Source: a virus
Strand: one strand, 5' to 3'
Length of the DNA stretch: 35,808 nucleotides
Virus record (IMG/VR): IMGVR_UViG_3300025138_007237
Span: 1 to 35,808 of that record
The translations under genes and the position numbers were made by a program. Positions 7,641 through 14,978 of this stretch are shown here, piece after piece; the stretch's first letter is position 1; the number at the start of each line of letters is the position of its first letter. The notes under the pieces were generated by a model. It had not been told where the DNA came from, ran no database searches, and worked only from the letters and a program-made list of their open reading frames with translations.

Positions 7641-9078
7641 ATGTTGCTAGTTCCTTATCAATATTCTTATTATTAGGGTTTAATATCCAACCTTCTTTTT
7701 CTGCAAGTTCCATAATACTTGAATCTGTATCAGGAATACTATCTACCCAATCAGTAAGTATTTTAGGAAATACATCTAAGCTTCTATGTCGACGTAAATC
7801 GTACTGTGCATAAAATGTTTTAAAGTCACGCCATAGTGTGGTAGGATTACTTGTGCGTCTATGCGGAGCATCTACAGTTACTAAGTAATCAATTAGTCTT
7901 TCAATACTTGCTTTCTCATGTTCGTGCCATAACTTTTTATGCTTATTTGTATTGTACCAATTGTTTAATTTATTATAACAATAGTCTTTTAGATGTACAG
8001 GTAATGCTAATGGACTTTGAAAACTCGGAAAACGTAGTAAGTTTAAACTAACTGTTGGTGTTTTTGTTCCTGTGCGTTCCTTTAGTGTATAAATTTGATC
8101 TAGAAATTCTGTGATACTAAACAAACACAAACTGTTAATAGTCATCATACAATGTAGCTCTACCTCAGTTTCATCTAAAATACGTGTTACATTATTCAAC
8201 CACATATCATAGTCTAATCCATCGCGAATATACTCTGCTTGATCGCCAACTGCTTCGCAACTAGTATAGATATGAAACTTTTTAATTCCTTGTGCTTTTT
8301 CTATTAACTTATCTATAATTTTATCTTTAGCAATTAAATTACTGTTAATAGCAAATCTCATATCAGACTTTTGTTTAGAATACCAATCAAATAATTTCCA
8401 AGTGTTTCCGCTCATTAACGGCTCTCCACCTGTAATACGCAACTCGTCTAAGCTATCCGCAAGACCGTTGTCCCACCATTTCCAAAATGCTTGTATATAA
8501 GGATTATCTTCATCATTATCATACGGAGCGGCCCAATCACCATTATGTTTAAAGGCACCAGCACCGTCACTAACTAAATTTTCATAAGGTCCGTGTTTAT
8601 TAATATCTTTTGCCCATGTAGTACTAAAACTAGCATTACAATAACTACATGCTAGATTGCAAACTCTATCAAATGCTATTTCAAATGTTTTAAGATTAGC
8701 ATTTTCATTCCAGTCAGCATCATATGCGGCTTGCAATTCTTCATCTGTATAGATGATAGTTTTAAAAGTTCGATCGCTTACTGCGTTCTTTTTCATATCT
8801 TCCATTTTCCAACAGTACTCGCACTCTGCTGGACGTTCGCCTACTAACATTTGCCTACGCATTTCTTTTTTATGCTTAGTATTATGAATAGCTGTATAAT
8901 TTTCTTCTACTTCTTCCAAAGGAATCTGATGTGCCGGCGGGTGGTGGCAACTAGCTGTTGTACCACTACCTAGCCAAGTCGTTGCATTAAACCATTTTGC
9001 TCCGCAAAAACTTGCACTTTTAGGATCTATTATACGTTGCCTATATTGCAGTAACGTTTCGTCTTGTTTAGCTGGCAT
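7633..9078 (-). CDS. N-terminal-twitch radical SAM protein, Cys-His-His type, 481 aa
   Basis: The ATG at 9078 has AGAGGA 5 bases upstream and an 11-bp overlap with the preceding gene. This is the longest copy. The cluster segment starts later than in the Cys-Cys type: Cys25, then CHHPPAH at 44-50 in place of Cys-Cys, then LEEVEEN, and Cys86-x2-Cys89 (ECEYCWKMED). The radical SAM motif CNLACSYC is at Cys140, 144 and 147, and GGEP at 217-220. An acidic insertion with DNDEDNPYIQAFWKWW (188-203) is shared with its sister at 9068-10438 and absent from the others. SAM-radical chemistry is implied by the motifs. Replacing a cluster Cys by His may change the auxiliary cluster or make it a different metal site. 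The substrate is unknown. Confidence 0.92.
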   Translation of the reverse strand: MPAKQDETLLQYRQRIIDPKSASFCGAKWFNATTWLGSGTTASCHHPPAHQIPLEEVEENYTAIHNTKHKKEMRRQMLVGERPAECEYCWKMEDMKKNAVSDRTFKTIIYTDEELQAAYDADWNENANLKTFEIAFDRVCNLACSYCNASFSTTWAKDINKHGPYENLVSDGAGAFKHNGDWAAPYDNDEDNPYIQAFWKWWDNGLADSLDELRITGGEPLMSGNTWKLFDWYSKQKSDMRFAINSNLIAKDKIIDKLIEKAQGIKKFHIYTSCEAVGDQAEYIRDGLDYDMWLNNVTRILDETEVELHCMMTINSLCLFSITEFLDQIYTLKERTGTKTPTVSLNLLRFPSFQSPLALPVHLKDYCYNKLNNWYNTNKHKKLWHEHEKASIERLIDYLVTVDAPHRRTSNPTTLWRDFKTFYAQYDLRRHRSLDVFPKILTDWVDSIPDTDSSIMELAEKEGWILNPNNKNIDKELATYD

Positions 9079-10438
9079 GCCAATCCTCTAATAATGTTGC
9101 GTACTCAGGAAAAGTATTTTTAAAATTTTTACCACGGCGTTTATCATATGCTACTATATATTCACAAAAATCTTTTCTGTATTCTACAGCTGACTTAGTG
9201 CTTCTTAAGTAATTACATAATCTTTTTATCTGGTCGAATTCTTCTAAGTACATCCTTGCATATTTTTCTTTACTATAGTATTTAAGCCAGGATTTGCAGG
9301 TGGTTTCGATTTCATCTGCATAGGATGTCCTTTGTTCTGTATCTAATAACGTAGTTTGCAAATGATGAGGCCATCTAAGATAGTTTATACTAAGAGGTAT
9401 TCTATTGTATTCAAAATTTAAATTATAATGTGTTCTAAGTTCCATTACATCTGCTATAAACTTACTAAAACTAGGTAAACTTAAAATATTAACTGTTGTC
9501 ATCATTGCTACGGTACTGTTAGTTTCATATAATATACGATTTACGTTAGCATACCAAGATCTATAATTCATGCCATCTCTTACATAATCATTTTGATCTC
9601 CTACTGCTTCTGCACTTGTGTATATGTCTAGTTTTTTTAACTTACCTTGAAGTTCGTTACAATAGTATACTAGCTTATCTATTAGTTTTGCAGGAACATT
9701 AAGATTTGTATTAACAGCAATTTCTAACTGAGGCTGAGGATTAGTGTTTATATACTCAAGTAACTTCCAAGTGTCTTTTGACATAGTTGGTTCGCCACCT
9801 GTAATTCGTAATACTTTAAGATGAGGAAGTGCATCAGGAAACCATTTCCAAAATGCAGTTACATAAGGATTATCTTCACTTTGTTTATAAGGAAATTTTC
9901 CTGTTTGCTTTAAATAATCTAAGTTATGCATACCGTTTGGATATTCTCCATTTTGTTTTATATCCTCCATCCACTTACTACTAATTTCAGGAGAACAATA
10001 CGCACATGCAAAGTTACACGCATTGCTAAAGCTAACTTCTAAGTAACTTGGGTAGATATTATCATCTGGATTACTTCCAGCAATGTCCTCAAATCTATCC
10101 CAGGCCCAGTAATCAGATGTTTTATAATGCCTATCCGAAAAATATTCTTTGTCTAAATCCTCAATCTTCCAACAATAGTCGCATTCTTTAGGACGTTCTC
10201 CGTTAAGCATCATAGCACGTTGTTGTTTTTTAAACTTACTATTATGTAATGCCGCAGGATCTACTTGTATTTCTTCTAGTGGAATTTTATGCGGTGCCGG
10301 ATGGTGGCAACTATGATTGTACCCATTTTGCAACAAAAGAGTTGTTTGTAGCCATTTAGCCGTACAGAAGCTACAACTAACAGAATTAATTAAATCCCGT
10401 TTTAGTTTTAATTCTTCAATACGTGCTTCATTACTCAT
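9068..10438 (-). CDS. N-terminal-twitch radical SAM protein, Cys-His-His type, 456 aa
   Basis: The ATG at 10438 overlaps the stop of the preceding glycosyltransferase by 4 bp (ATGA). No good ribosome binding site precedes it, so translation is probably coupled. It is the sister of the 481-aa protein: Cys25, CHHPAPH at 44-50 and Cys86-x2-Cys89 fall at identical residue numbers. The radical SAM motif CNFACAYC is at Cys141, 145 and 148, and GGEP at 214-217. The shared SEDNPYVTAFWKWF insertion precedes GGEP. The C-terminus ends with YDKRRGKNF....PE, the family tail. It is the first radical SAM gene reached from the promoter at 14.04 kb. The substrate is unknown. Confidence 0.92.
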   Translation of the reverse strand: MSNEARIEELKLKRDLINSVSCSFCTAKWLQTTLLLQNGYNHSCHHPAPHKIPLEEIQVDPAALHNSKFKKQQRAMMLNGERPKECDYCWKIEDLDKEYFSDRHYKTSDYWAWDRFEDIAGSNPDDNIYPSYLEVSFSNACNFACAYCSPEISSKWMEDIKQNGEYPNGMHNLDYLKQTGKFPYKQSEDNPYVTAFWKWFPDALPHLKVLRITGGEPTMSKDTWKLLEYINTNPQPQLEIAVNTNLNVPAKLIDKLVYYCNELQGKLKKLDIYTSAEAVGDQNDYVRDGMNYRSWYANVNRILYETNSTVAMMTTVNILSLPSFSKFIADVMELRTHYNLNFEYNRIPLSINYLRWPHHLQTTLLDTEQRTSYADEIETTCKSWLKYYSKEKYARMYLEEFDQIKRLCNYLRSTKSAVEYRKDFCEYIVAYDKRRGKNFKNTFPEYATLLEDWHAS

Positions 10439-11352
10439 TCAGGATCAATTACAAACTGTTGTTGTGCATTTCTACTTGGATTTTGATAAACTGTTTTAAA
10501 AAACTTACTTTGTTCTGCGTCTAAAGGAACTCTTGCAATAGGAACTTCTAGTTCATTAATAAGTTTACTACCGTATTCCTCGATAGATTCCTGTAGTCCA
10601 TCCATTGATACCTTTGGTTCAACTTCTTCCCACATATTATTAAGGTATTCAAAGTCTCTTACATTTACAAAGTCCCAATCAGTACACATTGTTTTGTACA
10701 AGCCTTCGCGAGCACCATAGATTGCCCATTTGCCGTTTTCTATATCAGATCCTATCATTAACCATACCCACAATCTATGTAAGTTCTTCCAATGGCCCTG
10801 TAAAAATGCTTCTTTAGTTGGCTTTACTCCTTGATCAAGTGCCATCTTTACACCTTCTCTAAATCCAGCTCTCCATGCTTGATGCGGAGTTTCATTATTA
10901 TATACATCACTATACCAACTGTTTTGCTGTATATATTGTAAGTCCCAGCAAAAGTCAACTTGTGCATTAGGATTATTAGGATCGGCATTTTCATGTGTTT
11001 TCATATCTAACACATATTGCTTAGGCCAACACTTTAAGCCGCCATTGCCGTACATAAGTCCATTAATGATATTACGGCCACACCAACTAATTACACTGTG
11101 TTCTAAATCTGCATGTTCATCAAAGTTTAACACTTGATTTAAAAATTCTGGCTTAATAATATTATCACCATCAACTGTAATAAACCTATCTGTTTCACTT
11201 AGGTTAGCACATGCTTTATGTGCGGCGTCTGATCCTTCTACACCATGCACACGTTTTGCCCAGGGCACTTTGCTTAATAGGTCTGCATAATTCTTTTCTG
11301 CATTTGGTTCATCATAACTTAAATAAATGATATCATAGTCTATAATTTTCAT
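10435..11352 (-). CDS. Putative GT-A-type glycosyltransferase, 305 aa
   Basis: The ATG at 11352 has AGGAG 7 bases upstream and a 4-bp ATGA overlap with the preceding gene. The N-terminus YDIIYLSYDEPNAEKN is followed by WAKRVHGVEG and a DGD motif at residues 61-63 (FITVDGDNII), the likely metal/nucleotide-sugar DxD motif. The SWCGRNIINGLMYGNGGLK block matches the WRAKNPVNDLVYGNGGVK block of the 226-aa protein at 1288-1968, so the two are paralogues. This copy carries about 80 extra C-terminal residues and an insertion with many aromatic residues (about 128-150). It would transfer a sugar in the same pathway as the radical SAM proteins. Donor and acceptor are not predictable from the sequence. 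Confidence 0.73.
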   Translation of the reverse strand: MKIIDYDIIYLSYDEPNAEKNYADLLSKVPWAKRVHGVEGSDAAHKACANLSETDRFITVDGDNIIKPEFLNQVLNFDEHADLEHSVISWCGRNIINGLMYGNGGLKCWPKQYVLDMKTHENADPNNPNAQVDFCWDLQYIQQNSWYSDVYNNETPHQAWRAGFREGVKMALDQGVKPTKEAFLQGHWKNLHRLWVWLMIGSDIENGKWAIYGAREGLYKTMCTDWDFVNVRDFEYLNNMWEEVEPKVSMDGLQESIEEYGSKLINELEVPIARVPLDAEQSKFFKTVYQNPSRNAQQQFVIDPE

Positions 11353-11975
11353 ACTAGTTCTCCTACTTTATGATGGTATGTTAAGAAATCTCTACGACAC
11401 AGTAATCTAACATCTTGTGTTACTACTGTTGTGTCAAAATCTGCAATGGTGTATGCCGGCGATGTAAAAACTTCTATATCTTTTTGATCTTTGATTCTAA
11501 TACCTCGTTGCTTCCAACTTTCTTTTTTAGTTAGTATGTCTTTAGCCGGCACTGTAAGAGTGTCTAATAAAATAAATCTGTTGTCTTTAGCTACAATATA
11601 AAATGTATAAACCTTTTTTTCTATTACGTCTTTATTTAACATAAGTAAATTATTAATTGGATCCATTCCAAAATATGCTTGTGCGTACCAAGTTTTACTT
11701 TCTTTATCCTGTGTTACTACCATACAGTTTTCAATTATTTTATCAGTTAGTGTCATAGGTATTCTTGAATCTGTATACTTTTCCAAAGCTATTGATTCTT
11801 TTTCTAACAGTCTACCTCCAATTACTGCATAATCAACATAGTTAAACTTCTGTTCAGCAAAGGCAAGAAACATTTCTTCGTCAAGTATAATGTACTCGTC
11901 TAATGAATTGGGATCATTTTCATTAGTAACTTGTGTTACTTCACATTTTTCGTTATAATATGCATAATAACTCAT
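11349..11975 (-). CDS. Hypothetical protein, 208 aa
   Basis: I do not recognise this protein with confidence. The ATG at 11975 has GAGGAAG just upstream and a 4-bp ATGA overlap with the glycosyltransferase before it, and the gene overlaps the next by 4 bp. The start is rich in Tyr and acidic residues (SYYAYYNEKCEV). Residues about 25-60 have the alternating look of a beta-rich domain (EYIILDEEMFLAFAEQ, then YVDYAVIGG), and the rest is mixed, ending in a basic stretch. It has three Cys and no membrane segment. The N-terminal pattern loosely recalls small proteins encoded near tail fibres in T4-like marine phages, so a virion or fibre-assembly role is possible, but its position between two glycosyltransferases favours a role in the modification operon. 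Confidence 0.78.
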   Translation of the reverse strand: MSYYAYYNEKCEVTQVTNENDPNSLDEYIILDEEMFLAFAEQKFNYVDYAVIGGRLLEKESIALEKYTDSRIPMTLTDKIIENCMVVTQDKESKTWYAQAYFGMDPINNLLMLNKDVIEKKVYTFYIVAKDNRFILLDTLTVPAKDILTKKESWKQRGIRIKDQKDIEVFTSPAYTIADFDTTVVTQDVRLLCRRDFLTYHHKVGELV

Positions 11976-12811
11976 ACTGCTTCCTCTAGTATACTAATTA
12001 TCTCGTCTGTTAAAAACTCATCTTCAACATAATGAAATACTCCTGATTGTTTAATTCCGCCAACTATTAAGTTAAGATCTGTATTAAAATCTACAAATAA
12101 ACTATCCGTCCATTTATTGCCAATATCAACATTTTGTAATCTTGTTTTCATATGAGTAAACTCAAGTATATTATTGTTGTCACCAATAGTATAGGCTCTA
12201 TTTAATAGCTTTGCAGTTATAGCAGTACAGACATCAAAGCTACACCACTCTTGTGGAATTTTTTGTAAACTAATTTTATAAAAATCTCCCCAATTCCACA
12301 TAACAGTTTTTAATAATCCAAAAAAGTTCTTAGTTGATTCACATTTTTTAAAATAATACATACCTGAATACACATCAGGTAAATCATTGGCATCAAAAGT
12401 TTTCCTATAATACCTATTAGTAATAATTTCGTTTCGATAATTAATTACTTGGGTAGTAAATAAAATATCATGATCTACATTATTTTTTTGTATTTGATTC
12501 CAGTAGATATCTAAGTCTTCAAGAACTAACATGTCTACATCAAATACTATTGTATGCTTATACGGAGTAGCATGATATACCTTCCATCTATTTTCTATTT
12601 TCCAATCACTTTTAATTGCACTATCGTCCCAAGGAATAGAAATAATTTGATCAAAAATCTTTTTGTGCTTATCGCTTACCGTATCATTAGTAATAAGACT
12701 CACTTTTTGTTTAGGAGACTTAGCTATAATACTTAATGCTAGTGCATATGCTTGCCTAACATAATTAGTATTACTATTGTTCTGTGCTAATAAGCATACA
12801 CCATTACTCAT
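11972..12811 (-). CDS. Putative GT8-like glycosyltransferase, 279 aa
   Basis: The start is the ATG at 12811, with AAGG 10 bases upstream and an 8-bp overlap with the preceding gene; a TTG two codons earlier is less likely. The protein shows the plan of nucleotide-sugar transferases of GT8-like type: an N-terminal strand (NGVCLLAQNN), a second strand VSLITND (37-43), DVD at residues 91-93 (HTIVFDVDMLVLEDL), and an acceptor-side motif DVYSGMYYF (146-154) like the SGxxxF of that family. A Trp-rich loop MWNWGDFY follows. It is a clear paralogue of the neighbouring 282-aa protein (NGVCLLAQ versus QGVLLFAY openings, same DxD position relative to the core). Substrates are unknown. Confidence 0.75.
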   Translation of the reverse strand: MSNGVCLLAQNNSNTNYVRQAYALALSIIAKSPKQKVSLITNDTVSDKHKKIFDQIISIPWDDSAIKSDWKIENRWKVYHATPYKHTIVFDVDMLVLEDLDIYWNQIQKNNVDHDILFTTQVINYRNEIITNRYYRKTFDANDLPDVYSGMYYFKKCESTKNFFGLLKTVMWNWGDFYKISLQKIPQEWCSFDVCTAITAKLLNRAYTIGDNNNILEFTHMKTRLQNVDIGNKWTDSLFVDFNTDLNLIVGGIKQSGVFHYVEDEFLTDEIISILEEAV

Positions 12812-13652
12812 CTGCAAAAACCTTATCGATACATCGTTCTAACGAAAATTTATTCATTACATGTACATTAGCATTACTAATTGTTCCTGCTTGATAGTCG
12901 TATTCTTTATGTAGTAGCAGAGTTAACTTAGTTTTATTTATAGAATGTAATATATCTGTATCTACAGTAATCCAAATACTTGCAGGAACACACTGTGGCC
13001 ATGTAGCATCTTTCATTCCACGTAATATATGTACAGCAATGCTAAATGCATAATCGTTTCTAAATTTAATTTCGGAAATTTCATAAACTAATCTATAAAA
13101 GTGCCAGTTTTCTTTTATATGTTCAATGAGATCAAAGAATGTATTGGTAAATGCTGTTTTTTTAAAATAAAATGCTGTTGCCCAAAACATATCACACGTT
13201 GTATCTGAAACTTTATCAAATTCTGAGTAGTCACGTTTCATATCAACAAAATTATAGTCTTTTGATATTAAAAAGTCTTCAGTAGATCCAAAGCATCTAT
13301 TTAATTCATCATTAAATAATAATACATCTGTATCTATCACAATGGTTTCGTCAAAGGGCGTTAAGTCATAGCACGAACTTCTATTAGTATTATACCAACG
13401 CTGTCTGTCACTATGATACAGCCCATCGTTGTAAACTCTTTCTTGTACATTATCTTCATGTCCAGTAGTAATGACATGATCAATATATTTTTCATAGAAA
13501 GGATACTGACGTTGAATATATTCTTCGTTATCAGTTACTAGTGCAACTTCTTTATTAAGGTATTTTTTAATAAGTTTTGCACAATATATAGCTTGCTTTG
13601 TATAATCCATATTTTTAGAATTATATGCAAATAACAGTACGCCTTGTGTCAT
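12804..13652 (-). CDS. Putative GT8-like glycosyltransferase, 282 aa
   Basis: The ATG at 13652 overlaps the preceding gene by 4 bp. The N-terminus TQGVLLFAYNSKNMDY is followed by EVALVTDNEE (35-44) and DTD at residues 107-109 (ETIVIDTDVLLF), the expected metal/nucleotide-sugar motif. A segment DMFWATAFYFKK (154-165) takes the place of the SGMYYF motif in its paralogue. Similarity to the adjacent 279-aa protein runs through the whole length, pointing to a tandem duplication. The gene lies second from the sigma70-like promoter. No membrane segment is visible, so it is probably cytoplasmic, acting on a soluble or membrane-linked acceptor that the sequence does not identify. Confidence 0.75.
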   Translation of the reverse strand: MTQGVLLFAYNSKNMDYTKQAIYCAKLIKKYLNKEVALVTDNEEYIQRQYPFYEKYIDHVITTGHEDNVQERVYNDGLYHSDRQRWYNTNRSSCYDLTPFDETIVIDTDVLLFNDELNRCFGSTEDFLISKDYNFVDMKRDYSEFDKVSDTTCDMFWATAFYFKKTAFTNTFFDLIEHIKENWHFYRLVYEISEIKFRNDYAFSIAVHILRGMKDATWPQCVPASIWITVDTDILHSINKTKLTLLLHKEYDYQAGTISNANVHVMNKFSLERCIDKVFADE

Positions 13653-13984
13653 AAATCAATTAGTTCCTCTACTGACCTTTTCGATTTAATCTTTTTAAAC
13701 TCCATAAGATATTTACGAGATGCAGTATCATACATTGCTGTTATTTTTTTAGTAAAATCCTCTACATCATCAATAAGCATCGGAGTTTTATTGTCATCAA
13801 TTACAACTGTTGGTGTTTTTTTACTAGAACAATAATTAATTAATGAAAGATCTACACTAATCTTATGTCCATCAAAGTAGTAAATTAAGTTATCTTTGTA
13901 TTGTTTGTGTAATATGTTCTTCTGATTTTGATGTGTTTCTAACGCTTTGCTAACATCTAACGCTTTGGCTAGTCGTTCGTCCAT
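13649..13984 (-). CDS. Hypothetical protein, 111 aa, first gene of the modification operon
   Basis: I do not recognise this protein. The ATG at 13984 is preceded by GAGGAG (13990-13995), a strong ribosome binding site, and is the first start downstream of the sigma70-like promoter. The stop overlaps the next start by 4 bp. The N-terminal third (residues about 1-28) is charged and helical-looking; the middle has strands (LIYYFDGHKISVDLSLINYC and TPTVVID); the C-terminus is basic and helical (KYLMEFKKIKSKRS). No catalytic motif is apparent. Being promoter-proximal and small, it could be a regulator, chaperone or carrier for the downstream enzymes, but the sequence gives no direct support for any of these. 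Confidence 0.75.
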   Translation of the reverse strand: MDERLAKALDVSKALETHQNQKNILHKQYKDNLIYYFDGHKISVDLSLINYCSSKKTPTVVIDDNKTPMLIDDVEDFTKKITAMYDTASRKYLMEFKKIKSKRSVEELIDL

Positions 13985-14011
13985 GGTTACTCCTCAAGAT
14001 ATCTATACATA

Positions 14012-14023
14012 TAGTATATACTA
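14012..14023. other. 12-bp perfect palindrome overlapping the -10 box
   Basis: TAGTATATACTA reads the same on both strands and covers the -10 element of the sigma70-like promoter. It could be an operator half-site pair or just a product of AT-rich sequence. It is too short and AT-rich to act as a terminator stem. Confidence 0.35.
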
Positions 14024-14041
14024 AATTTTAAGGATTGTCAA
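14013..14041 (-). promoter_or_regulatory. Sigma70-like promoter of the radical SAM/glycosyltransferase operon
   Basis: On the minus strand TTGACA (14036-14041) is followed after exactly 17 bases by TATACT (14013-14018), one base from the consensus -10. It lies between the stop of the 298-aa structural gene (14045) and the ATG at 13984, and is the largest gap in the left 14 kb. Transcription would start near 14006. No comparable -35/-10 pair was noticed upstream of the fibre genes, which instead have T4-type late motifs. A degenerate late motif, TATAGATA, lies at 14000-14007. Confidence 0.72.
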
Positions 14042-14044
14042 TGG

Positions 14045-14941
14045 TTAAAGTGAAGATACAGTTACAAAACTTGGTGCATCAACTGATACATATATCCCAC
14101 TTGCACGAGTAAACTTAACTGTACTAGTTAATGTACCATTAACTAGTTCGTCAAAGTTTGGATTTCCTGAGTCTTCTTCTTGGAATAGTATCGTAAACTC
14201 TAGCTGTGTTGTAGAGTTTGCTTTTGCAAGAACAAAATAGTCGTTTGCACTATAAACACCGCTTCCTGGTTTCCTAAATAACGTTTGATTTGTTCCTGTT
14301 AAGTCAAAATTACCTATTGCACTAGTTGTACCTGTACCAGTTGTACTAGTTGCAGTATGATTCATTGCAATAGTACCCATGTTACTTAACATACTTGCCC
14401 AGTCGTTTGATTTTGCGCCGCTTTGACCTGATAATGATGCTTCAAATTTAATTGATCCGCCACTATTAAAATAATGTCTACGTGCATCAGCACTTGTAAA
14501 GTCAACTCTTACAAGATGAGTAACATCTGTGTTCCATTGTGCAGTCCTAGTACTAGTAATTCCTGTGCCGCTAGTTGATTGTCCTGCAGACAACGAAAAT
14601 CTTGCTGGATCTGCTTCAAATGTAGTTATTAATCCTTCAAAATCAGCAAAACCTTTAAGTATACCATCCGGATTATCACTTGTTTCATCTGCAATAGTAT
14701 CACCTATAACTACTTGAGAAACACTGTTGGGTGTTCCTCCTGTTTGATGTATTCTTCCTGCAACAATATCTGTGTATAAATTGTTAAGATGAGCGGCTGT
14801 AATTGTTAAAGATGTGTTAACTTGTGAACTATTTAATGTTTGACCGTACCCTTCAGTAGTGGACCCAGTACCCATAATTGCCGCAACTCTTGCCTGGGCA
14901 TTATTAAACCTTGCCGCTGTAATTATATCGCCTACTGCCAT
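14045..14941 (-). CDS. Putative virion structural protein, 298 aa
   Basis: The ATG at 14941 has AAGGAAAAG just upstream and a perfect late promoter motif 29 bases away. The N-terminus MAVGDIITAARFNNAQARV, followed later by TAAHLNNLYTDI, is of a kind often seen in marine T4-like phage structural proteins: a short repeated element binding or trimerising at the base, then a beta-rich body. Residues about 110-298 are rich in Ser, Thr, Gly and Asn with alternating strands, no Cys and no catalytic motif, and resemble a fibre-tip or decoration domain. It follows three fibre genes on the same strand. The virion role is inferred from composition, promoter type and neighbours; the exact part of the particle is unknown. 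Confidence 0.72.
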   Translation of the reverse strand: MAVGDIITAARFNNAQARVAAIMGTGSTTEGYGQTLNSSQVNTSLTITAAHLNNLYTDIVAGRIHQTGGTPNSVSQVVIGDTIADETSDNPDGILKGFADFEGLITTFEADPARFSLSAGQSTSGTGITSTRTAQWNTDVTHLVRVDFTSADARRHYFNSGGSIKFEASLSGQSGAKSNDWASMLSNMGTIAMNHTATSTTGTGTTSAIGNFDLTGTNQTLFRKPGSGVYSANDYFVLAKANSTTQLEFTILFQEEDSGNPNFDELVNGTLTSTVKFTRASGIYVSVDAPSFVTVSSL

Positions 14942-14970
14942 TTACTTTTCCTTAAAACTACGTATATAAC

Positions 14971-14978
14971 TATTTATA
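14971..14978 (-). promoter_or_regulatory. T4-type late promoter, perfect TATAAATA
   Basis: TATAAATA on the minus strand lies 29 bases upstream of the ATG at 14941 and overlaps the last codon region of the 489-aa gene. It is an exact match to the T4 late promoter -10 element read by the phage sigma factor gp55. Confidence 0.7.

Noticed and set aside
14000-14007. TATAGATA as a late promoter for the 111-aa gene
   Set aside because: One mismatch inside the core of TATAAATA and only 15 bases from the ATG; the adjacent TTGACA-N17-TATACT is a better explanation, though dual use is possible.
13985-14044. Rho-independent terminator between fibre genes and the operon
   Set aside because: The only dyad is 12 bp and wholly A/T except two pairs, with no U-tract after it in the minus-strand direction.
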